In this document: piece after piece, positions 50,653 through 59,730 of the stretch | Layout: each line of letters opens with the position of its first letter | Numbering within the stretch: position 1 is the first letter of the stretch | Source of the DNA: an uncultured Muribaculaceae bacterium | GTDB taxonomy: Bacteria; Bacteroidota; Bacteroidia; Bacteroidales; Muribaculaceae | Assembly: GCA_910584365.1 (NCBI GenBank) | Contig: CAJUAF010000001.1 | Span: 1 to 64,000 of the forward strand | Direction: 5' to 3' | DNA length: 64,000 nt | Notes under the pieces: model-generated | Databases searched by the model: none | The model's input: only the letters and a program-made list of their open reading frames with translations | What the model was told of the DNA's origin: nothing | Position numbers and translations under genes: made by a program

Positions 50653-53600
50653 ATGACTGCAATATTCTCAAGATACTTACGCCTGGCCGTCTGCGTGCTT
50701 GTCGCCGCTCTGACTGTCGCCTCCCCCGATTTCGACGCCGAGGGGGCCGCGAAGCGCCGTAAGCGTAAGACGCGCACTTCCCGAGTGACAAAACGCCGCA
50801 CCAAACGCAAGACAAAGGCCGCTCCAGCCCTCCCCGTCGTGGTCCTCGGCTCAACCGACCCCATTGAGGCGCCCGAACCGTTCGTGACGCTCCCCTCCGT
50901 AAAAGAGGCGCCCGACGGCCTCGAAGGGCGCACTATCGCCGTATGGCCCAGCCACGGCAAATATTATTCCGGTGGATGGATATGGCAGCGTCCCAAGCTC
51001 TTCGGCACCGTCGAGGATATGTTCTCGCGCAGCTTCGTCGACCCTTATATCGTCCCGATGCTTGAAAACGCCGGAGCATACGTGATGATGCCGAGGGAAA
51101 GGGATTTTTCCCACGGAGCCACCGTCATAGACCATGACTGGAGTACGCCCGGCGCCCGCTTCTCTTCCACCTCCGGGCGATACAGATGGGAGAACCAGGG
51201 GGACAGCACTGGCTTCGGACACCGCCGCGAATATCTCACCCAGGGGGACAATCCTTTCCTGATGGGAAGGTCCGGAAAGGTCCGCACAGTAGAGCCCCGT
51301 GACTCGGCCCACAGATCGACAGCCAGCTGGTATGGACGCGCTCCTGAAGAGGGGGACCGCGCCGTCTATGTCTCCTATCAGTCCTACCCCAACAGCGCCA
51401 CCGACGCCGTCTACACCGTCAATCATCTCGGCGGGTCCTCCGAAGTGGTCGTGAACCAGCGGATGGGGGGAGGCACCTGGGTCTATATAGGCACGTACCC
51501 ATTTTCCCGGGCGGAAAGCAAACTTCCCCTGGTGACACTGTCAAATGTCTCCGAAGACAAGGATGCCGTTGTTTCGGCCGATGCCGTGAGAATCGGCGGC
51601 GGCATGGGGCAGGTAGCCCGCAACACTTCCGGGAAACCGCGCCCTTCGGGCCTTCCGGCGTTTCTCGAGGGAGCGCGCTATTATATCCAGGGGGCGGGAT
51701 TTCCCGATACGATCTACAGTCCCAACCGGGGAGCCAACGATTATCAGGACGACTATATGTCGCGCGCCCACTGGGTGAATCATCTGACGGCCGGTTCTGA
51801 ACTGTTTCCCGACACCCTGGGTCTGAACGTTCCGGTCGACATGGCCCTGGCGTTCCATACCGACGCCGGAGTACGGACCGATTCAACGGTGGTCGGGACC
51901 CTCGGCCTGTATTCCACCGACGGAGGGCAACCGCTTGGCAACGGCACATCCCGCTACGCCAACCGCGACCTTACGGCGGCAGTCACCTCCCAGGTAGTCA
52001 GCGACATCCGCCGCACCTACGATCCCGGATGGACCTCCCGCGGCAACCGCGACAAACGTTACTACGAAGTGCGCGAGACGAAAGTCCCCGCCATGATCAT
52101 CGAACTTCTCTCCCACCAGAATTTCGAGGATATGAAGCGCGCGCTCGACCCCCAGTTCCGTTTCCTGGTCGGACGCGCCATATACAAGGGGATTCTCCGC
52201 TTCCTTTCCGAGCGCTACGACCGCCCGTATATCGTGCAGCCTCTTCCGGTGGAGGAATTCGCCATCCGCGCCGACGGCAAGGGGTACTACACCCTGTCGT
52301 GGAAACCGACCGACGACCCCCTGGAACCGACAGCGAAACCGACATCCTATATCGTCTACGAAGCCACCGGCGACCGGTATTTCCATCCCGTGGCCGTAAC
52401 GCAGATTCCCTCCTGGTCCACGCTTATCAACGATGACAAAATCCACGCCTATTATATCGTGGCGGCCAATGCCGGCGGCCGTTCGTTCCCCTCGGAGACC
52501 CTGGCGCTGTATGACCGCGCCCATCAGATGCCATCGGTTGAAATCGTCAACGGTTTCACCCGTGTGGCCGGCCCCGAATGGACCGACGGCGAGGGCTATG
52601 CCGGGTTCGATTTCACCGGCAACTTCGGCGTGCCTGACCGACGCGATGTCCACTATATAGGCCAGCAGTGGGATTTCGACCCCGCGTCGAAACTCGGCGG
52701 CGGAAAAATGGGCTTCGGCGAAAGCAGCGACACGGAAGCCACACGCGAAATAACCGGCAACACCTACGATTACCCCATAATCCACGGAGAGGCCCTGCGC
52801 AAGGCCGGACGCGGCTTCGTGTCCTCCAGCCTTAAGGCCTTCGTCAACTCCCGGACTACCCCTAAAGCGGTAGACCTGATTCTGGGACTCCAGAAAACCA
52901 CCCGCAAGGCCGGTTCGCGCAAGCGGTTCTTCCAGACGCTGCCGGGTCCCCTGCGCCGCCGACTGACAGCCTACCGCCGCAACGGAGGCACCTTGCTGGT
53001 CTCCGGCTCCTATCTCAGTTCTGAAATCCATGAGGCGGACTCGCTGACACGCGACTCGGTGGCAATGTTCGCCGCCGATATCCTCGGTTATGCGCCGTTC
53101 ATCGTCAACGACACGCTTCCGAAAGTGCCGGTCGCCACACGCGATTTCCAGCTGGCGGGGGGCTCTCCGATGAAAGGTACTCCCGTCGTGAAACCCACTA
53201 CACTGGCCTCCCTGAGCAACGGGAACTGGGTGGGCGCCGGAAATCCTCAGGCTATCGCCCCCGCCGATGACCGCGGCCTGATTATCGCCCGGTATGCCGA
53301 CACAAGTTTCCCCGCGGCTATCGCCGTGGAGGGGAACCGCCGCTCGGTCATGACCGGAACAGACCTGAAAGGACGCGTAATCGTGGCCGGTTTCCCCATC
53401 GAGGCGATGGAGAGTACCGATGCCCGCGAGTCTTTTATCGGGGAATCCATCTATTATCTCATCGGCGCCGAACCTCCGGTGACCGAAGTCTCCACCCCGG
53501 CCGCAGCCCCCGATCCTAAGGCTAAGGCCCGGAACAACAGGAAAAACAAGAAAGACAATTCCAAAAACAAGAAAAAGAAAACCGGTACCGCCGACAAGAG

Positions 53601-53697
53601 CAAACAGAAACAGCCGGCCAGGAAAGCTGTTGCCCAGCCACGGCCCAAAGATTCAAAAGCGCCCCGCGCAGTCCCTCACCGAAATAAACAAAAATAA
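50653..53697 (+). CDS. Secreted N-acetylmuramoyl-L-alanine amidase-like protein with golvesin-like insert ("xanthan lyase" type)
   Basis: A 1014-residue exported protein with a signal peptide (about residues 1-31) followed by a very basic stretch. It has an Amidase_3-like zinc site spread over distant parts: IAVWPSHGKYYSGG (about residue 95), YVMMPRERDF, LAFHTDAG (near 400) and PAMIIELLSHQNFEDM (near 478). Between the first and second parts sits a golvesin/xanthan-lyase-like beta domain (VYVSYQSYPNSATDAVYTV). A fibronectin-like domain and a Rossmann-like end follow, then a Lys-rich tail. It would cut the amide between MurNAc and the stem peptide. Homologues are often labelled xanthan lyase. 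The next gene starts 2 bp later, which supports a peptidoglycan-salvage operon. Confidence 0.8.
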   Translation: MTAIFSRYLRLAVCVLVAALTVASPDFDAEGAAKRRKRKTRTSRVTKRRTKRKTKAAPALPVVVLGSTDPIEAPEPFVTLPSVKEAPDGLEGRTIAVWPSHGKYYSGGWIWQRPKLFGTVEDMFSRSFVDPYIVPMLENAGAYVMMPRERDFSHGATVIDHDWSTPGARFSSTSGRYRWENQGDSTGFGHRREYLTQGDNPFLMGRSGKVRTVEPRDSAHRSTASWYGRAPEEGDRAVYVSYQSYPNSATDAVYTVNHLGGSSEVVVNQRMGGGTWVYIGTYPFSRAESKLPLVTLSNVSEDKDAVVSADAVRIGGGMGQVARNTSGKPRPSGLPAFLEGARYYIQGAGFPDTIYSPNRGANDYQDDYMSRAHWVNHLTAGSELFPDTLGLNVPVDMALAFHTDAGVRTDSTVVGTLGLYSTDGGQPLGNGTSRYANRDLTAAVTSQVVSDIRRTYDPGWTSRGNRDKRYYEVRETKVPAMIIELLSHQNFEDMKRALDPQFRFLVGRAIYKGILRFLSERYDRPYIVQPLPVEEFAIRADGKGYYTLSWKPTDDPLEPTAKPTSYIVYEATGDRYFHPVAVTQIPSWSTLINDDKIHAYYIVAANAGGRSFPSETLALYDRAHQMPSVEIVNGFTRVAGPEWTDGEGYAGFDFTGNFGVPDRRDVHYIGQQWDFDPASKLGGGKMGFGESSDTEATREITGNTYDYPIIHGEALRKAGRGFVSSSLKAFVNSRTTPKAVDLILGLQKTTRKAGSRKRFFQTLPGPLRRRLTAYRRNGGTLLVSGSYLSSEIHEADSLTRDSVAMFAADILGYAPFIVNDTLPKVPVATRDFQLAGGSPMKGTPVVKPTTLASLSNGNWVGAGNPQAIAPADDRGLIIARYADTSFPAAIAVEGNRRSVMTGTDLKGRVIVAGFPIEAMESTDARESFIGESIYYLIGAEPPVTEVSTPAAAPDPKAKARNNRKNKKDNSKNKKKKTGTADKSKQKQPARKAVAQPRPKDSKAPRAVPHRNKQK

Positions 53698-53699
53698 CC

Positions 53700-55994
53700 A
53701 TGAGACAGGAAATTTATGAAACATCCCGGATCGCACCGACGATTTCAACCGACAGGCTGACAAAGCTCTTACGCTCTTGCGCGGACAAAGGTTACGAATA
53801 TATATTTCTTTACCTTGAGGGATACGACATATCGATGCCGCAGGCTTCCCGCGACAGGATGATTCAGGTGGCTGAAGACACGGAGGCGACATTTCTCTAC
53901 GCGGACTACCGCGTGCGTGAGGCCGACGGTTCTTTCACACCTCATCCGCTGACCGATTACCAGTGGGGGTCGGTGCGCGACGATTTCGACTTCGGCCCCG
54001 TCATACTCGTCAGAACCGATGTTCTCCCTCCCGACGGCCCTTATGCCGAGGAGGGACCCCGGCCGTCGGACCACAGCGGCCTCTATGCCCTCCGTCTTTT
54101 CCTGGCAGCCCGGGATATTGAATCCATCGTCCACCTGCGCGAACCGCTCTACACGGCTTCCGAAAGCGATAACCGCACATCGGGAGAGAAACAGTTCGAT
54201 TACGTCGATCCGCGCAACGGTGCCGTCCAGAAAGAGCGGGAAAGCATTTTCACCGACTATCTGCGCGACATCTATGCCTGCCTTCCCCCCTCCGACCGCC
54301 TTATCAATCCGGAAGAAGGGGAATTTCCGACAGAAGCGTCTGTGATAATTCCTGTGCGCGACCGGGTGCGCACCATCCGGGATGCCGTCGCGTCAGCGCT
54401 CTCCCAGCAGACCGATTTCCCGTTCAACGTAATCGTGGTCGACAATCACTCCACCGACGGCACCACCGAAGCGCTGGCCGAACTGGCCGCCGACAATCCC
54501 CGCATCCGGCATATAATTCCGGAAGCCGACAATCTCGGCATCGGAGGATGCTGGAATCTCGGAGTCGCCGATGAGGCCTGCGGCCGTTTCGCCGTGCAGC
54601 TCGACAGCGACGACCGCTACAAGGACCACACCACGCTCCAGAAAATCGTGGACTGTTTCCGCCGGGAAAAATGCGCGATGGTTATCGGCTCATACGAGCT
54701 GACCGACTTCGACGGTAATCCCCTCCCGCCTGGCCTCATCGACCACAGGGAGTGGACCGACGACAACGGCCACAATAATGCCCTGCGCGTCAACGGCCTC
54801 GGAGCCCCCCGGGCGTTCTTTACCCCCGTACTGCGTAAAATCGGTGTGCCCAACGTCAGCTACGGCGAGGATTACGCCCTGGGACTCAGGATTTCGCGGC
54901 GCTACCGTATAGGCCGCATCTACGAATCGCTTTACAGCTGCCGCCGCTGGCAGGGCAACTCGGACGCCAACCTGTCGCAGGAACGCGTCAACGCAAACAA
55001 CGCCTACAAAGACCTGCTGCGCTCAATCGAGATTTCAGCGCGTACGAAAATCGTTGAACGCCAGATTGAACGCTACCGGCAGCACGCCGCCCGCCAACGT
55101 CTGCGCCTGGAGCAGTTCACGGGGCGACAGCTCGAGTGCTGGCCTCTGCTTAGAGAGAACACCGAAGCGTTGCAGCGCGTTGAAGAGAAGCTGATTCCCC
55201 TGGGAGAGGCCGATTTCTGTGTCTTCTTCAATCCGGCCCGCGAAACCTCCTCGGCCGCCAGGGTCGACGCGGGGTCAATCGCCGCGCGCCCCTGTTTCCT
55301 ATGCGGAGAAAACCGCCCCGACTGCCAGGAAGCGCTCGACATTCTCCCCGGCTACAAACTGCTCGTAAACCCCTATCCGGTATTTGACCCCCATTTCACC
55401 ATCGTTTCCGAGACGCATCAGCCCCAGGCGCTCATGAGCGCCGACAGCGACGGCACTCCGCATTGCCTGGCAATGTTCGACCTCTGCGGCGAACTTCCCG
55501 ACAAAACGGTCTTCTACAACGGTCCGAAGTGCGGCGCGTCGGCTCCCGATCATCTGCATTTCCAGGCGGTCGACAATGCCGATTTCCCGCTGTTCCCGGC
55601 CCGGATGTACCGGACGTTCCCCTATCTGACCTATCATTTCACAGCCACTTCCCGTCAGGAACTCCTCGACAGGCTGCGTTCCGTCGTAAAAGAAATCTCG
55701 CAGTTCCCGGAAAATGCCGGTGAGGCAGAACCCCGCATGAACGTTTTCATGACCGCCGCCCCCGGCCGGGAAGGATTTTTCTCTCCGGACAATCCGGCGG
55801 TAGAGGTAGTAGTGATTCCGCGGCGCGCCCACCGGCCCGGATTCTACGGTACCGGAGAGGGAGAAATGCTTCTTTCTCCGGGAGCGCTCGATGTCAGCGG
55901 TTCGGTTATCACCGTGCGCCGTGACGATTTCCGCAACCTGGATGCCGCCACCCTGGAGAAAGCTCTCCGGGAGACCACCTACTGGCTTGACTGA
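53700..55994 (+). CDS. Fusion of family 2 glycosyltransferase and DUF4922 (HIT-fold nucleotidyl-transferase/phosphorylase-like)
   Basis: A 764-residue cytoplasmic protein. Residues about 1-200 are an N-terminal GT-A-like piece. A GT2 domain follows (ASVIIPVRDRVRTI near 220, VIVVDNHSTDGTTEAL, LDSDDRYKDH, YGEDYALGLRISRRY). The C-terminal third is DUF4922-like: RPCFLCGENRPDCQ near residue 528, LLVNPYPVFDPHFTIVS, and GASAPDHLHFQAVDN near 620. The HLHFQ resembles the HxHxQ nucleophile motif of GalT/GDP-galactose phosphorylase relatives. It may make or use a nucleotide sugar. It lies between the amidase and the permease of a MurNAc cluster. The domain family is known, the function is not. Confidence 0.82.
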   Translation: MRQEIYETSRIAPTISTDRLTKLLRSCADKGYEYIFLYLEGYDISMPQASRDRMIQVAEDTEATFLYADYRVREADGSFTPHPLTDYQWGSVRDDFDFGPVILVRTDVLPPDGPYAEEGPRPSDHSGLYALRLFLAARDIESIVHLREPLYTASESDNRTSGEKQFDYVDPRNGAVQKERESIFTDYLRDIYACLPPSDRLINPEEGEFPTEASVIIPVRDRVRTIRDAVASALSQQTDFPFNVIVVDNHSTDGTTEALAELAADNPRIRHIIPEADNLGIGGCWNLGVADEACGRFAVQLDSDDRYKDHTTLQKIVDCFRREKCAMVIGSYELTDFDGNPLPPGLIDHREWTDDNGHNNALRVNGLGAPRAFFTPVLRKIGVPNVSYGEDYALGLRISRRYRIGRIYESLYSCRRWQGNSDANLSQERVNANNAYKDLLRSIEISARTKIVERQIERYRQHAARQRLRLEQFTGRQLECWPLLRENTEALQRVEEKLIPLGEADFCVFFNPARETSSAARVDAGSIAARPCFLCGENRPDCQEALDILPGYKLLVNPYPVFDPHFTIVSETHQPQALMSADSDGTPHCLAMFDLCGELPDKTVFYNGPKCGASAPDHLHFQAVDNADFPLFPARMYRTFPYLTYHFTATSRQELLDRLRSVVKEISQFPENAGEAEPRMNVFMTAAPGREGFFSPDNPAVEVVVIPRRAHRPGFYGTGEGEMLLSPGALDVSGSVITVRRDDFRNLDAATLEKALRETTYWLD

Positions 55995-56027
55995 TTTTTC
56001 CTCTGATCTCCAATATCTCGTCTCATT

Positions 56028-57323
56028 ATGACTACAATAACCGCTACTGCCGCCGCTGCGGATGGCCGCCGGCAGCTTCCCTGGTGGATTGCCACCCTCT
56101 ATTTCGCTGAGGGATTACCCTATATGGCCGTTATGACCATCTCGGTAATCATGTATAAATGTCTCGGCATAAACAATACGGAACTGGCCTTCTACACCTC
56201 CTGGCTTTACCTCCCCTGGGTCATCAAGCCATTCTGGAGTCCGTTCGTCGACATTATCCGCACCAAAAGATGGTGGATTGTCACCATGCAGGGGGTCATC
56301 GCCGCAGGGTTCGCCCTGATCGCTTTCACAATCCCGGCTGGAGCTTTCTTCCAGACCACGCTGGCCGTATTCTGGCTTGTGGCATTCGCCTCGGCCACCC
56401 ACGACATCGCCGCCGACGGATTCTATATGCTCGCCCTGACGGAGCATGATCAGTCGATGTATGTCGGGGTGCGGTCGCTCTTCTACCGCATCTCTATGGT
56501 CGTCGGACAGGGGGGACTCGTAGTCCTGGCCGCATGGATTAACGAAGATTACGACACCCTTACCGGAGGATGGATAGCGATTTTCGCCATACTGTCGGCG
56601 TTCTTCCTGGGCGTGGCCTTTCTCCACGGATTCATGCTTCCGCGTCCCGCCGCCGATTCCGCGCGGGAGCCGAAAAGCGGACAGCAGGTTCTCCGGGAAT
56701 TCTGCGATACATTCGTGGAATTCTTCCGCAAGCCCGGAGTGCTGGTGGCGCTGGCCTTCATGCTTCTTTACCGTCTGCCGGAAGCGCTGATGGTGAAGAT
56801 GATACCTCCTTTCCTGCTTGATACTGCCGAAGCCGGCGGTATCGGCCTGAACGCAGATCAGGTAGGGCTGGTCTACGGAACAGTCGGCGTCATCGGCCTG
56901 ATGGCCGGAGGCATCATCGGCGGTATCGTGGCCGGTCTTGGTGGCCTGAAGAAATGGCTTCATCCGATGGCCTGGAGTATGTCGCTCACCTGTCTGACTT
57001 TCGTATATCTCGCCTGGGCGCAGCCTCAAGCTCTCTGGCAGGTCTACACCTGTGTGTTCGTGGAGCAGTTCGGCTACGGATTCGGATTCACCGCCTATAT
57101 GCTCTACCTCATCTATTTCTCGATAGGGCGCTACAAAACGGCCCATTATTCCATCTGCACGGGCTTCATGGCCCTGGGCATGATGCTGCCCGGCCTGGCG
57201 GCAGGATGGCTGGTGGATACGCTCGGCTATCTGGATTTCTTTATTCTGACAATCATCTGCTGTGTGACTACCATCGGAGTATGCTACCTGGTGAAAGTCT
57301 CCCCCGAATTCGGTAAAAAATGA
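56028..57323 (+). CDS. AmpG/MurT-like MFS permease
   Basis: A 431-residue major facilitator with about 12 membrane segments. Landmarks are LYFAEGLPYMAVM in helix 1, WLYLPWVIKPFWSPFVD between helices 2 and 3, and ASATHDIAADGFYM near residue 125, all typical of AmpG. AmpG imports anhydro-muropeptides in Gram-negatives, and the related MurT of Tannerella is thought to import MurNAc. Neighbours (amidase, exo-muramidase, kinase) favour a MurNAc-type substrate. Its stop overlaps the start of the next gene by 4 bp (ATGA). Confidence 0.9.
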   Translation: MTTITATAAAADGRRQLPWWIATLYFAEGLPYMAVMTISVIMYKCLGINNTELAFYTSWLYLPWVIKPFWSPFVDIIRTKRWWIVTMQGVIAAGFALIAFTIPAGAFFQTTLAVFWLVAFASATHDIAADGFYMLALTEHDQSMYVGVRSLFYRISMVVGQGGLVVLAAWINEDYDTLTGGWIAIFAILSAFFLGVAFLHGFMLPRPAADSAREPKSGQQVLREFCDTFVEFFRKPGVLVALAFMLLYRLPEALMVKMIPPFLLDTAEAGGIGLNADQVGLVYGTVGVIGLMAGGIIGGIVAGLGGLKKWLHPMAWSMSLTCLTFVYLAWAQPQALWQVYTCVFVEQFGYGFGFTAYMLYLIYFSIGRYKTAHYSICTGFMALGMMLPGLAAGWLVDTLGYLDFFILTIICCVTTIGVCYLVKVSPEFGKK

Positions 57324-58573
57324 CATATCGCTATAAGCTCCTCTTCCTCTTTACAGCGCTTCTGACCGGCATCGCCGGTATGGGAGCGAGGGAAACTCAG
57401 CCCCGAGTCAGCCCGGGTATCGAGACCCTCCGGCAGGAAGATTTCGCTCCCCTGCGCGGAAAACGCATCGGACTGATAACAAATCCCACCGGCATTGACA
57501 ACTCACTGAGAGCCACCGTCGACATCCTGAACGAAGCGCCCGGGGTGGAACTCGTGGCGCTGTTCGCGCCCGAACATGGTGTGCGGGGCGATATCACTGC
57601 CGGTGCTTCCGTAGCCAACTCTGTGGACCCCGCCACGGGCGTCAAAGTCTATTCCCTGTACGGTGCCACGAAACAGCCCACGGCCAAAATGCTCCGTGAC
57701 ATAGATGCCCTTGTCTATGACATCCAGGACAACGGATGCCGCTCCTACACCTTCATTTCCACCATGGCCAAGGCGATGGAGCAGTGTGCCCGCCTCGGAA
57801 AGGAATTCGTGGTACTCGACCGGCCCGACCCGCTGGGGGGCAACAAAATCGAAGGGCTGTGTACCGATCCGGACAATATTTCGTTCGTAGGTTACCTGCC
57901 GATTCCCTATATCTACGGGCTGACGCCCGGCGAACTTGCCCGGATGATTGTGGGAGAAAAAATGCTCAGGACCGACAAACCGCTGAAACTCACCGTAGTT
58001 CCCATGCGGGGATGGAAGCGCGATATGCTATTCGAAGATACCGGGATGCCCTGGGTTCTCCCCTCCCCTCATCTTCCGGCACCTCAGACGGCGGTATTTT
58101 ATCCCGCCACGGGAATTCTCGGAGAACTGGATTATCTTTCCATCGGAGTGGGCTATACGCTTCCGTTCCGCACGTTTGCGGCCGACTGGATTGACGCGCC
58201 CCGGCTGGCGGCCCGTCTTGACAGTCTCCATATACCCGGAACCGGATTCCGTCCGATCCATTACAAACCCTTCTACGGATTCTCACGCGGAAAAAATCTC
58301 CAGGGAGTGGAAGTCTACATAACCGACTTCGACGCCGCTCCCCTTACGCTGATACAATTCTATGTCATGCAGACCCTGGCTGAGATGTACCCCGCCAGGA
58401 AAGCTTTCGCGATGGCTCCAGCAGCACGCCTGAATATGTTCGACAAAGTGACCGGTTCGCGCCAGGTGAGGACGCTGTTCGGACGCCGCTACCGGGTGGA
58501 GGACATCCTCCCGCTATGGAACCGCGACCTGGAGACTTTTCGCGCCGCCAAATCAAAATATCATCTTTACTGA
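57320..58573 (+). CDS. namZ: NamZ-like exo-beta-N-acetylmuramidase (DUF1343, GH171)
   Basis: A 417-residue exported protein with a signal peptide (about residues 1-23). The DUF1343 domain shows GKRIGLITNPTGIDNS near residue 50, VALFAPEHGVRGD near residue 82, ALVYDIQDNGCRSYTF and VVLDRPDPLGGNKIEG near residue 170. NamZ enzymes release terminal MurNAc from peptidoglycan chains, and that activity is known in Bacillus and Tannerella. It is tightly linked to a permease gene upstream and a kinase gene downstream, the arrangement expected for MurNAc uptake. The NamZ name rests on family and context. Confidence 0.9.
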   Translation: MTYRYKLLFLFTALLTGIAGMGARETQPRVSPGIETLRQEDFAPLRGKRIGLITNPTGIDNSLRATVDILNEAPGVELVALFAPEHGVRGDITAGASVANSVDPATGVKVYSLYGATKQPTAKMLRDIDALVYDIQDNGCRSYTFISTMAKAMEQCARLGKEFVVLDRPDPLGGNKIEGLCTDPDNISFVGYLPIPYIYGLTPGELARMIVGEKMLRTDKPLKLTVVPMRGWKRDMLFEDTGMPWVLPSPHLPAPQTAVFYPATGILGELDYLSIGVGYTLPFRTFAADWIDAPRLAARLDSLHIPGTGFRPIHYKPFYGFSRGKNLQGVEVYITDFDAAPLTLIQFYVMQTLAEMYPARKAFAMAPAARLNMFDKVTGSRQVRTLFGRRYRVEDILPLWNRDLETFRAAKSKYHLY

Positions 58574-58666
58574 TTCCGGTCCCCTGGTCTCTCCCTTTGG
58601 GGAGTCTGCACCACACCGACAATGCCAACCGATTCCCTCCTCCCCTTTTAAATCACTTAACTTATC

Positions 58667-59575
58667 ATGTCTGATTCAGCCAGTACGCGCGGTGACCGCC
58701 CTTCCGGCAAGATTCTGATTGCCGACTGCGGTTCTACGAAAGTCCGCTGGGTCCTTTTGGACACCTGCGGCAAAATTCTCCTGCTCGACTTTGAAACCAC
58801 CGGCTTCAACGCCGCCGTCACCTCCCCTGAGGAAATCCGCCGTATCCTGCGGAATGAAGTGGCGCCGAAACTGCAGTCGGCCGATATCGACACCCTGCAT
58901 TTCTACGGTGCCGGATGTATTGGAGGGGACGTCAACTGGCGCCTGATGGATATGCTTGCGGAATATATTCCGGCGTACTGGATTGAGGTAGCCAGCGACC
59001 TGGTCGCCGCAGCCCGCGCCCTGTTCGGCCGTGGCCGGGGAATTGCCTGCATACTCGGTACCGGGTCCAACTCAGGACTTTACGACGGCAGGGAAATAGT
59101 GGCCAACACGCCTCCGTTGGGATATATCCTCGGAGACGAAGGTTCGGGCGCCGTCCTGGGTCGGCGGCTTATCGGAGACCTGTTCAAGGGTCTGCTGCCG
59201 GCGGAAATCGTAAGGGATTTCGAGGATGAATATCACCTGTCGAAAGCGGACGTCATCAACATGGTCTACCGCCACGGTCCTTCCAACCGCTGGCTGGCTT
59301 CGTTCTGTCCGTTCATCTCGGCCCAAATCGGACACCCTGAAATAGCCGCACTGGTCACCGAAGAATTCCGCCGTTTCCTTCAGCGCAATGTCCGCCGGTA
59401 TTTTACCGGCACGGCTTCCCCCGCGGATACCCCCTTAGGCTTCATCGGCACGATTGCCGTTGTCTTCAAACCGCAGCTTCTTGACGCCTGCACCTGCGAG
59501 GGCTTAACAGTAAAGACCATCAACCGCTCGCCGATTCACGGCCTGAAGAACTACCACCTTTGTCAACAAGCGTAA
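58667..59575 (+). CDS. murK: BadF/BadG-type sugar kinase, MurK-like
   Basis: A 302-residue ASKHA-fold kinase. The phosphate-1 motif is LIADCGSTKVRWVL near residue 18, phosphate-2 is ACILGTGSNSGLYDG near residue 127, and YILGDEGSGAVLGRRL follows. The C-terminal adenosine part is LGFIGTIAVVF. Family members phosphorylate GlcNAc or, as MurK of Clostridium and Tannerella, MurNAc and GlcNAc. In this cluster MurNAc is the likely substrate, giving MurNAc-6-phosphate. The usual next enzyme, MurQ, is not in the window. The stop codon lies within the first unit of a short tandem repeat. Confidence 0.85.
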   Translation: MSDSASTRGDRPSGKILIADCGSTKVRWVLLDTCGKILLLDFETTGFNAAVTSPEEIRRILRNEVAPKLQSADIDTLHFYGAGCIGGDVNWRLMDMLAEYIPAYWIEVASDLVAAARALFGRGRGIACILGTGSNSGLYDGREIVANTPPLGYILGDEGSGAVLGRRLIGDLFKGLLPAEIVRDFEDEYHLSKADVINMVYRHGPSNRWLASFCPFISAQIGHPEIAALVTEEFRRFLQRNVRRYFTGTASPADTPLGFIGTIAVVFKPQLLDACTCEGLTVKTINRSPIHGLKNYHLCQQA

Positions 59576-59635
59576 CGAGTGTTCCAGCGTTCAAGCGTAA
59601 CAATCGTCCAGCGTGCAAACGTAACAAGCTTTTCC
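59567..59635 (+). repeat. Short imperfect tandem repeat at the murK 3' end
   Basis: Three units of 24-25 bp start at 59567, 59592 and 59616, each beginning CAAGCGTAAC or CAAACGTAAC. The first two also share CCAGCGT. The first unit includes the murK stop codon. Confidence 0.8.
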
Positions 59636-59649
59636 AAATAAACGAATAA

Positions 59650-59690
59650 CAACGACCGCCGGCTCTTCAGGGAGTCGGCGGTCGTCGGTT
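59650..59690. terminator. Terminator between murK and ompA (convergent)
   Basis: ACGACCGCCG (59650-59659) pairs perfectly with CGGCGGTCGT (59674-59683), followed by CGGTTTTATT on the plus strand. It also lies just past the ompA stop on the minus strand. Confidence 0.87.
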
Positions 59691-59730
59691 TTATTCTATG
59701 TTACTGCCCGGGGGCAGCGTCATTTGCGGA

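Noticed and set aside
59567..59635. CRISPR array
   Set aside because: Only three imperfect 24-25 bp units without spacers, and no cas genes anywhere in the window.
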